Below the pieces are notes generated by a model, which was not told where the DNA came from, searched no databases, and was given only the letters and a program-made list of their open reading frames with translations. Positions 8,650-17,153 of a DNA stretch of 64,000 nucleotides are shown piece by piece. A program made the position numbers and the translations under genes. How positions within the stretch are numbered: the stretch's first letter is position 1; the number at the start of each line of letters is the position of its first letter. Source of the DNA: an uncultured Pseudomonadota bacterium (GTDB lineage Bacteria > Myxococcota_A > UBA796 > CAJQPC01). The stretch is from NCBI GenBank assembly GCA_913060515.1, contig CAJXRZ010000009.1, positions 59,950 to 123,949 of the forward strand, given 5' to 3'.

Positions 8650-9526
8650 ATGTCCAAGGCCAGTCCCGCTCGCGAAGGCCTCCGCGTTGGAGATTCCCTC
8701 GTCGACGCGCCGGAGTTCCTGCTTCACCTGGGTGTTCACGGAGGCGCTCTGGTGGACGCGCGTCTGCGTGGCAACTTCGTGCTTCAGTATGCGGTGTGGC
8801 TCGGTGATCTGGGCACCTTGCCGAGCTTGCAGACCTTGCTCTTGGAGACCCCGGCCGCTGGCCAGAACTGGGGCCCCGTGTTCGAGCAGCTGGCCCGTCT
8901 GGAACTGCCTGGGCTCCGCACCCTGGTTGTAGGACGTGGGGGGAGCACCCGGAAGTGGGTTGTGCCTCAGCTCCCGCTTCAGCTCCTCTCTGGACTGATG
9001 CACCTGGAGCTGGATGGGCGTTTGGATGGGGCCAGCTTTGAGGGGAAAGCGCGTAGAGCAGGTCTACGAGCAGGGTGAGCAGCTCCACCAGAAGGTCTAT
9101 GGGGCAGACGGGACTCTGGAGAAAGAGCGCCACTTCGAGGGCGGAACGATTCGCGAGGAGTGCTTTGTAGGGCCCCCACCAGCGATGCCAGCGGGTCCCT
9201 ATGGGGACAGCTTTGCGGGCGAGAGCACCAAGGCCCTTGAGCTGGGCGCCTCGCGCAGCATTGATAGAGCTGAAGACCTGACGCCTCTGCAGTCCACGTT
9301 CCTGCTCCAGGTCTTTGTACCCCAGATCCAGACCGAGTCTGTACAGGAGATACTGGCAGTCAGCGACGATTGGGCCTGGGTTTTGGACAGCTGCACGCAG
9401 CGCAGCAGCGGCACCCCGCTTGAGCTGCTGACCACCTTGATGGGCGACACCCGCGTGGGCCTGCTCTTCGGTCAGGGCCGCTTACTTGCGCGCATTGAGG
9501 ATGGGGAGATTGTGCTTGAACGCTAA
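8650..9526 (+). pseudogene. Frameshifted and probably 5'-truncated leucine-rich-repeat-like gene
   Basis: Two ORFs in different frames abut. The first, 8650-9078, encodes leucine-rich-like repeats (LPSLQTLLLET, LPGLRTLVVG, GLMHLELDG). The second, from 9014 to 9526, continues with KRVEQVYEQGEQLHQKVYG and ends in a folded-looking domain. A one-base shift at about 9045-9051 would join them naturally. The 5' end begins one base after the MITE-like element, so the original start was probably lost. LRR proteins with this look occur beside TIGR02996-type domains in myxobacteria (from memory). A sequencing indel could also explain the shift. Confidence 0.5.
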
Positions 9527-9611
9527 AGTCTGCTCGCCATAGAACTCGATGCTGTACACGGGAAGTTGGAACGGTCGGGGGCACTCTCCAAGCGCTTGTG
9601 TACACTTCGGC

Positions 9612-10298
9612 ATGCCCTCCCGCCGTCAGCTCCTCTACGCCTCCCTCGCGACCCTTGCGGTTGGGTGCAAACCTACGCCCAGCTTGTTGGACACCCACGA
9701 GGAAGGCGACGCTACAGACAGTGGCAAGGACACGGCCCCTCAAGACACCGGTCCCCAGGACACGGATCCCCCAGATACGGGTCCCTTCGATACGGGCTCA
9801 CCTCAAGAGTGTCGTCCGACCCGGAGCATGGGGGAGGGGCCCAATTTTCGGGTGGAAGCACCGGACCGCACGGACTTGAGGGTGCTTGGTGATGAGGGAA
9901 CCACGCTCTTGCTCCGTCTCCAGGTGCGCAGCACACTTGCCTGCGAGCTCCTGCCAGGCACAAGCATCGAGATCTGGCATTGTCAGCCAGATGGTCTGTA
10001 CGACATGGAGACAGACGAGATGCGCTACCGCTGCAAGGTAGAGACAGGAGAGTACGGCCGGGTCGAGATCACGACGCTGCGGCCTCCGAGCTATGGGGCG
10101 CCAGACAGCCGCATCCAAGCGCACATCCACTTGAAAGTGACCCATCCGGAGTATGAGCCGCTCATCACACAGCTGCGCTTCGTGAACGATCCAGACGACA
10201 ACGGGTCAACCCCAGTGGGTCTGTATTTGGACCCCGAAGTGCTGGAGGATGGCTCGCAAGAAGTACGCTTTATGCTTGCTCTGCGTCCGCTGGCTTAG
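9612..10298 (+). CDS. Tat-exported intradiol ring-cleavage dioxygenase-like lipoprotein
   Basis: This 228-residue protein begins MPSRRQLLYASLATLAVGC, a twin-arginine signal combined with a lipobox, which is why ATG 9612 was chosen over 9549. A linker rich in DTG/DTD repeats follows (residues ~30-65). The catalytic domain has the intradiol dioxygenase iron ligands in order: Tyr in EIWHCQPDGLYD, Tyr in TLRPPSYG, and the His pair in IQAHIHLKV. Protocatechuate 3,4-dioxygenase relatives cleave catechols with Fe(III); extracellular lipoprotein versions have unknown substrates. The 3' end overlaps the DUF808 gene by 29 bp, convergently. Confidence 0.85.
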   Translation: MPSRRQLLYASLATLAVGCKPTPSLLDTHEEGDATDSGKDTAPQDTGPQDTDPPDTGPFDTGSPQECRPTRSMGEGPNFRVEAPDRTDLRVLGDEGTTLLLRLQVRSTLACELLPGTSIEIWHCQPDGLYDMETDEMRYRCKVETGEYGRVEITTLRPPSYGAPDSRIQAHIHLKVTHPEYEPLITQLRFVNDPDDNGSTPVGLYLDPEVLEDGSQEVRFMLALRPLA

Positions 10299-11262
10299 AA
10301 GGCCATAGCGACTTGATTTTGGCGAAAAGTGGCCCGAGGACCTTGGTCACAACCGGGATCAGAAGAAGGCCATAGAGCAAGCCCAGAATGCCGTCGCAGA
10401 AGGCCGTCACAGCCCACTCAATCAAGCCCACAAGTGCTGCTGGTCCCGCGCCCGAGGCCAGCTCAGCCAAGTGATGAATGTCCTGGTAGGGATGGTGAAC
10501 ACCCAGCTCGTGCATACCGTGCACGATGATGTTTCCACCGACCCAGAGCATGGCGGCTGTGCCTACGACGGAGAGCACTTTGAGCAGTATGGGCATGCCT
10601 TTGACCAGGCCTCGACCCAGACCGCGAATGGCTCCAACGCTGGACTCACTGGCCAAGTGTAGGCCCACGTCATCCATCTTGATAATAAGAGCCACCGCTC
10701 CATACACGCCGGCTGTGACCGCCGCTCCGACCAGCGCCAAGGCGCCAGCCTCGACGAGCAGGCTGCTCTCCGGGATGGTGGAGAGGGCGATGGCCATGAT
10801 CTCTGCAGAGAGAATGAAATCGGTCTTTACCGCCCCGGCGACCTTCTCCTCCTCCAGTTCTTCCGCAGACTGTTCTGCTTTCTCGCCGGTCTCTTCTTTC
10901 TCATCGTGAGGAAAGACAGCGTGGTAAACCTTCTCGGCTCCTTCAAAGCATAGGTAGCTGCCACCAAGCATGAGAAGTGGCGTGATGAGAAATGGGGCGA
11001 AGTTAGAGAGCAGAAGGGACGCGGGAAGGAGCAGCACCAGTTTGTTGAACAGGGAACCCTTGGCGATCTTCCAGATGATAGGAAGCTCACGCTTGGGATG
11101 AAATCCCTGGACGTACTTTGGGGTCACGGCCGCGTCGTCGATGACCACGCCGGCGGTCTTGCTGCCCGCTTCCGCAGCAGCCGCTGCGATGTCGTCCACG
11201 CTGGAGGCGGCCACCTTTGCGATGGCTGCCACGTCGTCCAACAGGGCCAAGAGACCGCTCAT
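10270..11262 (-). CDS. DUF808/YedI-family inner-membrane protein
   Basis: This 330-residue protein matches the YedI/DUF808 pattern: MSGLLALLDDVAAIAK, SKTAGVVIDDAAV, RELPIIWKIAKGSL, LITPLLMLGGSYLCFEGAEKV. Five or six membrane segments can be counted, separated by an acidic Glu/Lys-rich cytoplasmic loop around residues 120-145. The family is widespread and has no established function. The ATG at 11262 overlaps the stop of the uracil-DNA glycosylase gene (ATGA), so it is the last gene of a coupled three-gene unit. Confidence 0.9.
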   Translation of the reverse strand: MSGLLALLDDVAAIAKVAASSVDDIAAAAAEAGSKTAGVVIDDAAVTPKYVQGFHPKRELPIIWKIAKGSLFNKLVLLLPASLLLSNFAPFLITPLLMLGGSYLCFEGAEKVYHAVFPHDEKEETGEKAEQSAEELEEEKVAGAVKTDFILSAEIMAIALSTIPESSLLVEAGALALVGAAVTAGVYGAVALIIKMDDVGLHLASESSVGAIRGLGRGLVKGMPILLKVLSVVGTAAMLWVGGNIIVHGMHELGVHHPYQDIHHLAELASGAGPAALVGLIEWAVTAFCDGILGLLYGLLLIPVVTKVLGPLFAKIKSLWPSKPADAEQA

Positions 11263-11846
11263 TTGTTCTCCGTTGTATCTACAAGTTCTGAGACCCGCTC
11301 GCGAAGTCCTGGAAGGAGCTCCGCTTCAAACCATGGGTTCTTCTTCATCCATCCCCGACTTCGCCACGAAGGGTGGGGAAGGGGAAGCACCGCCGGGCCG
11401 TACTCTGGGAAGCTGCTCACTGTCTCCGTCAGAGTGCGCTTCCGCGCAGCGCCCAGCATGAATTTGTGTGCGTATTGCCCAACCACGAGTGTCAGGGTGA
11501 CCTGCTTGAGCATCGATAGGAGTGGCCCGTGCCATGTCTGGCCGCAGCGCGGTGGCGGCGGCAGATCTGCATTGTTTCCTCGGCCTGGGTAGCAGAAGGC
11601 CATGGGCACTATCGCGAAGTTTCTTGGGTCCTCGAACTGTGTTCGGTCAACGCCCAGCCACTCCAGCAGGTGCTCACCGCTGGCATCGTCCCAGGGAATT
11701 CCCGATGCATGAACTTTGGAGCCCGGTGCCTGGCCTACGAGCAGAATTTTGCTCTCTGGATGTATACGCAACACAGGACGGGGCTCCAGGATGTCACTGC
11801 ACAGCGTGCAGGCCCGGATCTCTTTGGCGAGCTGGGAGACGCTCAC
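11259..11846 (-). CDS. 4Fe-4S uracil-DNA glycosylase superfamily protein
   Basis: Starting at GTG 11846, which overlaps the stop of the DUF1801 gene (GTGA), the protein is 195 residues. Four cysteines have family-4/5 UDG spacing: C13xxC16 near the N-terminus, then AFCYPG and, 15 residues later, RCGQTW. Motif A reads LLVGQAPGSK and the C-terminal motif is PLPHPSWRSRGW, with the His-Pro-Ser typical of UDG motif 2. It should excise uracil or damaged bases from DNA in the cytoplasm. The longer frame to 12074 is antisense-like noise over the upstream gene. Confidence 0.85.
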   Translation of the reverse strand: MSVSQLAKEIRACTLCSDILEPRPVLRIHPESKILLVGQAPGSKVHASGIPWDDASGEHLLEWLGVDRTQFEDPRNFAIVPMAFCYPGRGNNADLPPPPRCGQTWHGPLLSMLKQVTLTLVVGQYAHKFMLGAARKRTLTETVSSFPEYGPAVLPLPHPSWRSRGWMKKNPWFEAELLPGLRERVSELVDTTENK

Positions 11847-12250
11847 TTCTTCTTTCGCATTTTGTAGGTCAGGGTCAAGCTGATGCAGTCCCGAAGGGCG
11901 CTCTCGGGCAGGGGGCTCTCCATGGGCATTCTGATCTGCCGAGTGCCGATGAGCTCCAAGCTGTCTCCATGGCGTTCCTTGAACTGCGCGACCAGGTCGG
12001 TCTGGCAGTTCACAAAGAGGCTGCATGCACCCTCGGACTTGGCGTCCATTCGCAGGGTGCTGCCCTTGTTGCACAAGTAGGCGGGCTGTCCCCAGCGCAG
12101 CGCCTCGGTCACCGCCAAGCCCAAGTCCTCTGCGCTCTCGAAGACCCAGCGACGGAGTGTGAGCATGCGCTCCGCCTGGCCCTGCGGGTAGGCCGCGAAG
12201 ACGGCCCGTACGGCCAGGTCTTCGAAGGGAGGATGCTCATTGAGGGTCAT
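11843..12250 (-). CDS. DUF1801 domain protein
   Basis: This 135-residue cytosolic protein has the DUF1801 (YdhG-like) signature. It has a helical start (PPFEDLAVRAVFAAYP), then VTEALRWGQPAYLCNKGSTLRM, and a strand-rich half (CSLFVNCQTDLVAQF), ending TYKMRKKK. The function of the family is not established. It is first in the coupled set with the uracil-DNA glycosylase and DUF808 genes. Confidence 0.85.
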   Translation of the reverse strand: MTLNEHPPFEDLAVRAVFAAYPQGQAERMLTLRRWVFESAEDLGLAVTEALRWGQPAYLCNKGSTLRMDAKSEGACSLFVNCQTDLVAQFKERHGDSLELIGTRQIRMPMESPLPESALRDCISLTLTYKMRKKK

Positions 12251-12354
12251 TGGGCTCTCTATCTTTCTCTCGGGGACTCTGGGCCTTGAGGCCAGAGGTA
12301 TGGCAGAGTTGCGGCCGGAAAGCCGTCGGCCGTCCTTCGTTGTTGGGCCCTGCC

Positions 12355-13017
12355 TCAGGTCAGGCGCTCCCGAATGGCCCGGCTCACGGCCTCGGCGACG
12401 TTCTGCACTTGCAGCTTCCGATACAAGGCGCGGATGTGGGTGCGAACGGTGTGTACTGAGACCCCCAGGCGGTCTCCAACTTGCTTGTATGAGAGGCCGT
12501 CCACCAGCCCCCGGAGCACGTCACGCTCGCGGTCGGTCAGGTCCAGACGCACCGGGTTGGCGCCGTTGGGGCTTGGCGCCATGCCACGCACGACATCCAG
12601 GAGGCTGCGCGCAACGGGGGCCGAGAGGCTGGAGCCACCGTCGGCGACGCTGCGCAGTTGCTTGAGGAGCTCCTGCAGTCCAGCGGACTTGAGCAGATAG
12701 CCGTCGGCGCCGGCGCTGATGGCTTTTACGATGGTCTCTGGGTCCTCAAAGACCGTGCAGACCACCACGGAGACCTGCTTGTGACGCGCCTTGACGGCGG
12801 CGATTCCCTCCAGGCCGCTTGCACCAGGCAGGTCCAAGTCCATCAGCACCAAGTCCCAGCTCGCGGTCATGGCCCTGGGATCGTTCAGAGCCCGCACCAG
12901 CTCTTCGACAGACCCGAAGCTGCCGGCGTGTTCAAAGCCCTGGCGCACCCCTAAGACCAGCTCAATTGATTCACGGAAGCGCCGGTTGTCCTCGACAATG
13001 GCGATTCTGATGGTCAA
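12355..13017 (-). CDS. NarL/FixJ-type two-component response regulator
   Basis: This is a 220-residue protein. The receiver domain has the acidic pair VEDN (residues 9-10), phospho-acceptor Asp60 in LMDLDLPG and a Lys in YLLKSAG. The C-terminal LuxR helix-turn-helix reads LTDRERDVLRGLVDGLSYKQV followed by LGVSVHTVRTH. Its ATG overlaps the stop of the sensor kinase gene (ATGA), so the two are co-translated and form a cognate pair. Targets are not evident. Confidence 0.93.
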   Translation of the reverse strand: MTIRIAIVEDNRRFRESIELVLGVRQGFEHAGSFGSVEELVRALNDPRAMTASWDLVLMDLDLPGASGLEGIAAVKARHKQVSVVVCTVFEDPETIVKAISAGADGYLLKSAGLQELLKQLRSVADGGSSLSAPVARSLLDVVRGMAPSPNGANPVRLDLTDRERDVLRGLVDGLSYKQVGDRLGVSVHTVRTHIRALYRKLQVQNVAEAVSRAIRERLT

Positions 13018-15857
13018 GTACGGGTGCCCTTAGGCTGAAAGGTGACGGTGACGCGTGTGCCAGCGCCCAGCTCGGACTCTACCTCGAAGTCTGCCCCCAC
13101 TGCCCGAGCACGCCGGGCCATGCTCTGTAGCCCATGTCCGCTGTCCACCGAGGTCTTGACCAGGGGGCCGATGCCCACGCCGTTGTCTTCGACACATAGA
13201 CGCCAGCTCCGGCGCTGTGCGGGTTCAAGAATCAAACGCACCTCAGTGGCTTGGGAGTGTCGCGCGGCGTTGTGCAGGGCTTCCAAGCCGATGAGCTGAA
13301 CTGCACGAAGAACGTCGAGTTCCAGTGACGGACCCTGTTGCGGAGGAACCTTGACTTGCAGGGCGCTCTGCCGGTCCAGTTCGGCGAAGGTGGCCCGCGC
13401 ACGCTCTGCCAAGTACGCACCCAAGGCCCCAATTCTTAGGGAAGAGGGCTGCAGCGACCAGACAATGGAGCGCAGAGCAGTGCCAAGTTCTTTGGAGGTG
13501 ACCACGATTCGGGTGCTCACGTCGGCGTGTAGCTCTTTGGGGAGCTCCTCTTGAAGGAGTCCGCCCAGTAGTCCGACCGAGGCCAAACCGGCGCCGACCT
13601 CGTCGTGGAGATCCATGGCGATGTCCGAGCGCAGACGCTCGATGCGTCGAACCATGCGCCGCCGGAGCACGGTTGCGATTCCGAGCCCAGCGGCCAAGAG
13701 CGTGAGAAGCGCCAGCCAGGTCTCCCAGCGAGAGGTCCATGGCCGTGGCACCTGAACGGAGAGCACCGTGGGCTCCGGAGACCACCGCAGGCCATCCAGG
13801 GATGCGGCCACCTCGATCGTGTGGGTGCCGGGTCCAAGCTGTGCAAACTCGAAGTTGGAGCTCTCCGTGGGGGCACCAATGGACACGCCGTTTAGGAGCA
13901 AGCGGTAGCGCAGGAGCTTTGGGGCTCGGTAGCTGGGGGAGGTAAAGCGCAGCCCCAGACGGCTGTCGCTGCGCGGCATCACCACGTCATCCAGGGCGAC
14001 GGGGCTGCCGTCGACGCGAAGCTCTGAGAGCCGCACGCTGGGAATGGTGTGAGGCTCAATTCGGGCCGCTTGCCCAATGCTGACCAGTCCAGCTGCGCCC
14101 GCGAGCCAGAGGGTGCCGTCCGCGTCTTCGACGAGTCCCTCTGGGGCGGCCAGTGCTCGGCCAAGGCGGGGAGAGAGATTCTCCACGACGGTCCACTCGG
14201 CATCCGTGCTGGGTTCGTCCAAGACGCGAAGGACAACCCCGTCTCCCAGGACCCAAATGCCGCCTTTTGGGGAGCGCCTGAGCGCCATCACCCGTTCCGT
14301 CGGTAGCTTCATGCTGTCCGGGTGGGGCTCAAATTTTTCGCCCACCATGCGCATCACCCCCAAGCGCACCCCGCTGACCCATAGGTTGCCGTTGTCGGTC
14401 TGAACGATGTCGGCCACCATGCCGTCGTCGGTGGGCAGCTCAGAGCAGGTCCACGCAGGCTCCCCTGCGGCGAGCAGTGGCTCGGTGGTGCTGCAGACCC
14501 GGTTCATTCCACCGACCCAGACGCTGCCGTTGTGAATGTAGAGGGCTTGGACGGCTCCTCTGGGGACGGGAGAGTCGCTGAGTCGTTGTGGGCCCAGATC
14601 CAGGTCGTTCTCCCAGAGAGCGCCTGCGCTCAGGGTCCACACCCTGCCGTTGCTCGCTTGGGCACAGCCGGCCCAGACCGAGGCCCCTTCTTGGGGCCAG
14701 GACCCCACCAGTGTGGGGGAGCCAGAGGACATGGCGACTGGACCGGCGCTGGAGCCGTCAGATTCCGCGAATCCCCAAGCGATTCCGTCCGTGTCCAAGC
14801 AAACGGTGGTGACGACGTGAGGGTCCTCAATCAGATGTGCGGTGCCTGTCTTTCGGTCAAATCGCACCGCATTCTGCCAGGTTCCCAACCAGACCGACTC
14901 GCTGTTCAGGTCCACGGAGCGGCCCGCGATGGCCCCCAGCTCCTCTCTGGGGCTGAGCTCCAAGGCATCGGGCTCTGCTAGCTGTCCCAAGCCCCGTCGC
15001 GTCCCCGCCCACAAGCTGCCTTCGGCGTCCGTCAACAGAGGACCGGAGCCTGGAATGCTGAAGGACATCTCTTGCAGTCCCAGAGGGGAGTTTGGCGCAA
15101 AGCGGTGCAGGTCATCTCCAGAGGTCCACCACAGCTCCTCACCCCGCATGGTCATCCAACGGGCGTCCCCATGTGCCTGCAAGCGCATCAGTTCTTGGCC
15201 CGTCGGCGAGACCTTTCGTACCTGGTCGTACTCGTCCAAGAGCCACACGTTGCCCTCGGCTGTGAGGACCGCGTCGAATGGGAAGTAGACCGGACCAGGA
15301 CTGAGGGACACCCAGGCTTGGTCTTCCCAGAGAATCCAGCCCTCCTTTCCCCCCAAGAGCATGCTGCCCGAGCGGCCCTCTCGTAGGCGGAAGCTGCCCC
15401 GAAGACGAGCGTAGTCGTCCAGCTTGGTCCACGTTCGGCCATCCCAGCGAAACAGACCTTGCCTGTCCAAGACCACCAGCTCCCCATCGCCACTGTCCGC
15501 GATGTCCAGGACGCGCTCCTCAGCGGAGGGCCCAGCCATTGGGGTGGTTCCGTTGGAGTCTATGAGCCACATCTCACCGGCTGAGGTGCGGGCCACGACG
15601 CGTCCATCGGAGAGCGCCACCAAGCGGAGCACCACCTTGCGGATCTGGCCGTCGTCCTTGCGGGTGACGCGGCCGCCTTCCCAACCCTGAACGCCTGCTG
15701 AGCTTCCAATCCAGATCTGTCCCTGAGGGCCTTGGGCCAGGGCGGTCACTGTGTCGGGGTCCAGGCCCTGCTCCACGGTCAGCCAGCGCCACATCGGCGT
15801 GGCCGCTTGGGCTGGCGGGCAGAGCCAGAGCTGTAGCAGAGGGAGCATGGGGAACAC
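13014..15857 (-). CDS. Two-component sensor kinase with periplasmic propeller and Y_Y_Y domain
   Basis: This 947-residue kinase has a signal peptide (cleavage near AQA), then a long series of two-component-regulator propeller repeats (residues ~25-600, e.g. GQIWIGSSAGVQGW, GSLWAGTRRGLGQL, GTLWLAGAAGLVS). A Y_Y_Y-type immunoglobulin-like domain follows (SPSYRAPKLLRYRLLLNG, LGPGTHTIEV). One membrane helix lies near 711-731. The HisKA_3 phosphoacceptor is in DLHDEVGAGLASVG (His near 750), and the ATPase has LEALHNAARHS, VEDNGVGI and GHGLQSMARRA. This hybrid-free architecture senses periplasmic ligands, often carbohydrates in Bacteroidetes and myxobacteria. It drives the regulator at 12355-13017. 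Confidence 0.93.
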   Translation of the reverse strand: MFPMLPLLQLWLCPPAQAATPMWRWLTVEQGLDPDTVTALAQGPQGQIWIGSSAGVQGWEGGRVTRKDDGQIRKVVLRLVALSDGRVVARTSAGEMWLIDSNGTTPMAGPSAEERVLDIADSGDGELVVLDRQGLFRWDGRTWTKLDDYARLRGSFRLREGRSGSMLLGGKEGWILWEDQAWVSLSPGPVYFPFDAVLTAEGNVWLLDEYDQVRKVSPTGQELMRLQAHGDARWMTMRGEELWWTSGDDLHRFAPNSPLGLQEMSFSIPGSGPLLTDAEGSLWAGTRRGLGQLAEPDALELSPREELGAIAGRSVDLNSESVWLGTWQNAVRFDRKTGTAHLIEDPHVVTTVCLDTDGIAWGFAESDGSSAGPVAMSSGSPTLVGSWPQEGASVWAGCAQASNGRVWTLSAGALWENDLDLGPQRLSDSPVPRGAVQALYIHNGSVWVGGMNRVCSTTEPLLAAGEPAWTCSELPTDDGMVADIVQTDNGNLWVSGVRLGVMRMVGEKFEPHPDSMKLPTERVMALRRSPKGGIWVLGDGVVLRVLDEPSTDAEWTVVENLSPRLGRALAAPEGLVEDADGTLWLAGAAGLVSIGQAARIEPHTIPSVRLSELRVDGSPVALDDVVMPRSDSRLGLRFTSPSYRAPKLLRYRLLLNGVSIGAPTESSNFEFAQLGPGTHTIEVAASLDGLRWSPEPTVLSVQVPRPWTSRWETWLALLTLLAAGLGIATVLRRRMVRRIERLRSDIAMDLHDEVGAGLASVGLLGGLLQEELPKELHADVSTRIVVTSKELGTALRSIVWSLQPSSLRIGALGAYLAERARATFAELDRQSALQVKVPPQQGPSLELDVLRAVQLIGLEALHNAARHSQATEVRLILEPAQRRSWRLCVEDNGVGIGPLVKTSVDSGHGLQSMARRARAVGADFEVESELGAGTRVTVTFQPKGTRT

Positions 15858-15933
15858 CGGATCAGAGTAGCCCGCTCTGCGGTTGCAAAGGGGACTTTGA
15901 GAGGAAATCTGGCCTCCCTCACATCATCATGCG

Positions 15934-16608
15934 ATGCGCAGCAAATGTGCTTTCGGTGAGGTTGAAGGGGCCAGACGGAGTCAGCCAGTGTCCCAGCCGA
16001 AAGAAACCTTGAATGCCCCTCCTTTGCAGGAGTTGACCTTGTGCAAAGACATCGTGCGCCGCCAGATGAATCGGAGCGGAAACTTGCTCTTGGGGGCGTT
16101 GGAACCACTGAGTGACACAGACTTCTTCGCGCCGGGAGCCAGTGGAGTCTCTCCAGCCTGGACCGTGGGCCACCTGGCCTGCGTGACCGACTTGTTCAGT
16201 GGCTGGATCTCTGAGAGTGGCTGTCGCTTGCCAGGGGAAGCGCACAAAATCTTCAACTCCACGGACATTGTCGGCATGGATGGAAATCCAGTGCCCAAGG
16301 CGGATCTGGTGGACCCTAAGGTCTGGAGCGCCCGCAGCATTCTGCTGATGTTCCGCCAAGCTCAAGTCCGGGCCTTCGCAGACCTGGAGAGCTTCGATGC
16401 CCAGCGCTGGCAAGAGCGTCCACCCCGGAAGATCCCAGACGACAGCCTGCCCAACCTGGGCGCCATCTGGGAGAACCTGGCGGTTCATACCTACTGGCAC
16501 ATGGGGGAGCTGGCGGGGTCCGTCAGCCGCTACCGCGGGACCACCTCCATGAACACCCTGCTGCACTACTTCTACGACGGCGTGCTGCAAGAGCGGATTC
16601 AAGGATGA
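15934..16608 (+). CDS. DinB-like metal-dependent protein (first gene of coupled operon)
   Basis: Four-helix DinB_2-type protein of up to 224 residues. The metal-binding triad is visible as GHLACVTDL and as HTYWHMGEL. The family contains thiol S-transferases (bacillithiol/mycothiol) and the maleylpyruvate isomerase type, so a thiol-dependent step is possible but unproven. The true start may be TTG 16009 (MNAPPLQELTL), since the first 25 residues from ATG 15934 look non-conserved. Its stop overlaps the next gene's ATG (ATGA at 16605-16608). Confidence 0.75.
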   Translation: MRSKCAFGEVEGARRSQPVSQPKETLNAPPLQELTLCKDIVRRQMNRSGNLLLGALEPLSDTDFFAPGASGVSPAWTVGHLACVTDLFSGWISESGCRLPGEAHKIFNSTDIVGMDGNPVPKADLVDPKVWSARSILLMFRQAQVRAFADLESFDAQRWQERPPRKIPDDSLPNLGAIWENLAVHTYWHMGELAGSVSRYRGTTSMNTLLHYFYDGVLQERIQG

Positions 16609-17153
16609 AGCCACCAACCGAAAGCTTCGATATCCAGGCCTTTCTCGCCCTGAGCCAGGCGGCCGCCGAGCATCCGCTGATGAACCACCGCACCCTCTGG
16701 GACAACGGCTTCTTGGTGCGTCTCTTCGACGGCCCGACCACGCCGGGACGCGCGGACTTTCACATCAACCAGGTCCCGGAGCTCTTCTACCAGCTCGCCG
16801 GAACTCTGGACCTGCGTCTCTGGGACGGTGAGCGCTTTGTGGACCACTGCATCGGGCCGGGAGAGGTCTACAGCCTGCCTGCGCTGGTGCCCCATCGGAA
16901 CCGCCGACCGGAGGGCAGCGTTGGACTGGTGGTGCATGTCACACGGACCCCGGAGCAGACCGATGCCATCCTTTGGTACTGCGAGGCCTGCGCTGAGCAG
17001 CACACGGCGACAGTTCTGCACCGGGTGGACTACTCCGTAAATGCGCTGCGAGAGAACCTGCGCACGCACATCCGCGCCTTCCTCGCCGACTCTGAGCAAC
17101 GCACCTGTGGGGTGTGCGGCACCGTGGCCTCGGCCGAGCAAGGGGCCATGTGA
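16605..17153 (+). CDS. 3-hydroxyanthranilate 3,4-dioxygenase-like cupin
   Basis: 182 residues. The cupin core aligns with bacterial 3-hydroxyanthranilate dioxygenase: GRADFH (Arg and first metal His), PELFYQLAG (metal Glu), VPHRNRRPEG (third ligand His plus substrate Arg), then LVV. A C-terminal rubredoxin-like site has WYCEAC and CGVCG. By my alignment with the Cupriavidus enzyme, the catalytic Glu110 that follows the last strand is His here, so the substrate may be a related but different ring or thiol. The neighbours are not kynurenine-pathway genes, so NAD synthesis is unlikely. It is translationally coupled on both sides. Confidence 0.75.
   Translation: MKPPTESFDIQAFLALSQAAAEHPLMNHRTLWDNGFLVRLFDGPTTPGRADFHINQVPELFYQLAGTLDLRLWDGERFVDHCIGPGEVYSLPALVPHRNRRPEGSVGLVVHVTRTPEQTDAILWYCEACAEQHTATVLHRVDYSVNALRENLRTHIRAFLADSEQRTCGVCGTVASAEQGAM

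Noticed and set aside
15934..16608. EgtB identity for the DinB-like gene
   Set aside because: It is 224 residues and has only the DinB fold; the FGE-sulfatase domain of EgtB is missing and egtD is over 20 kb away.
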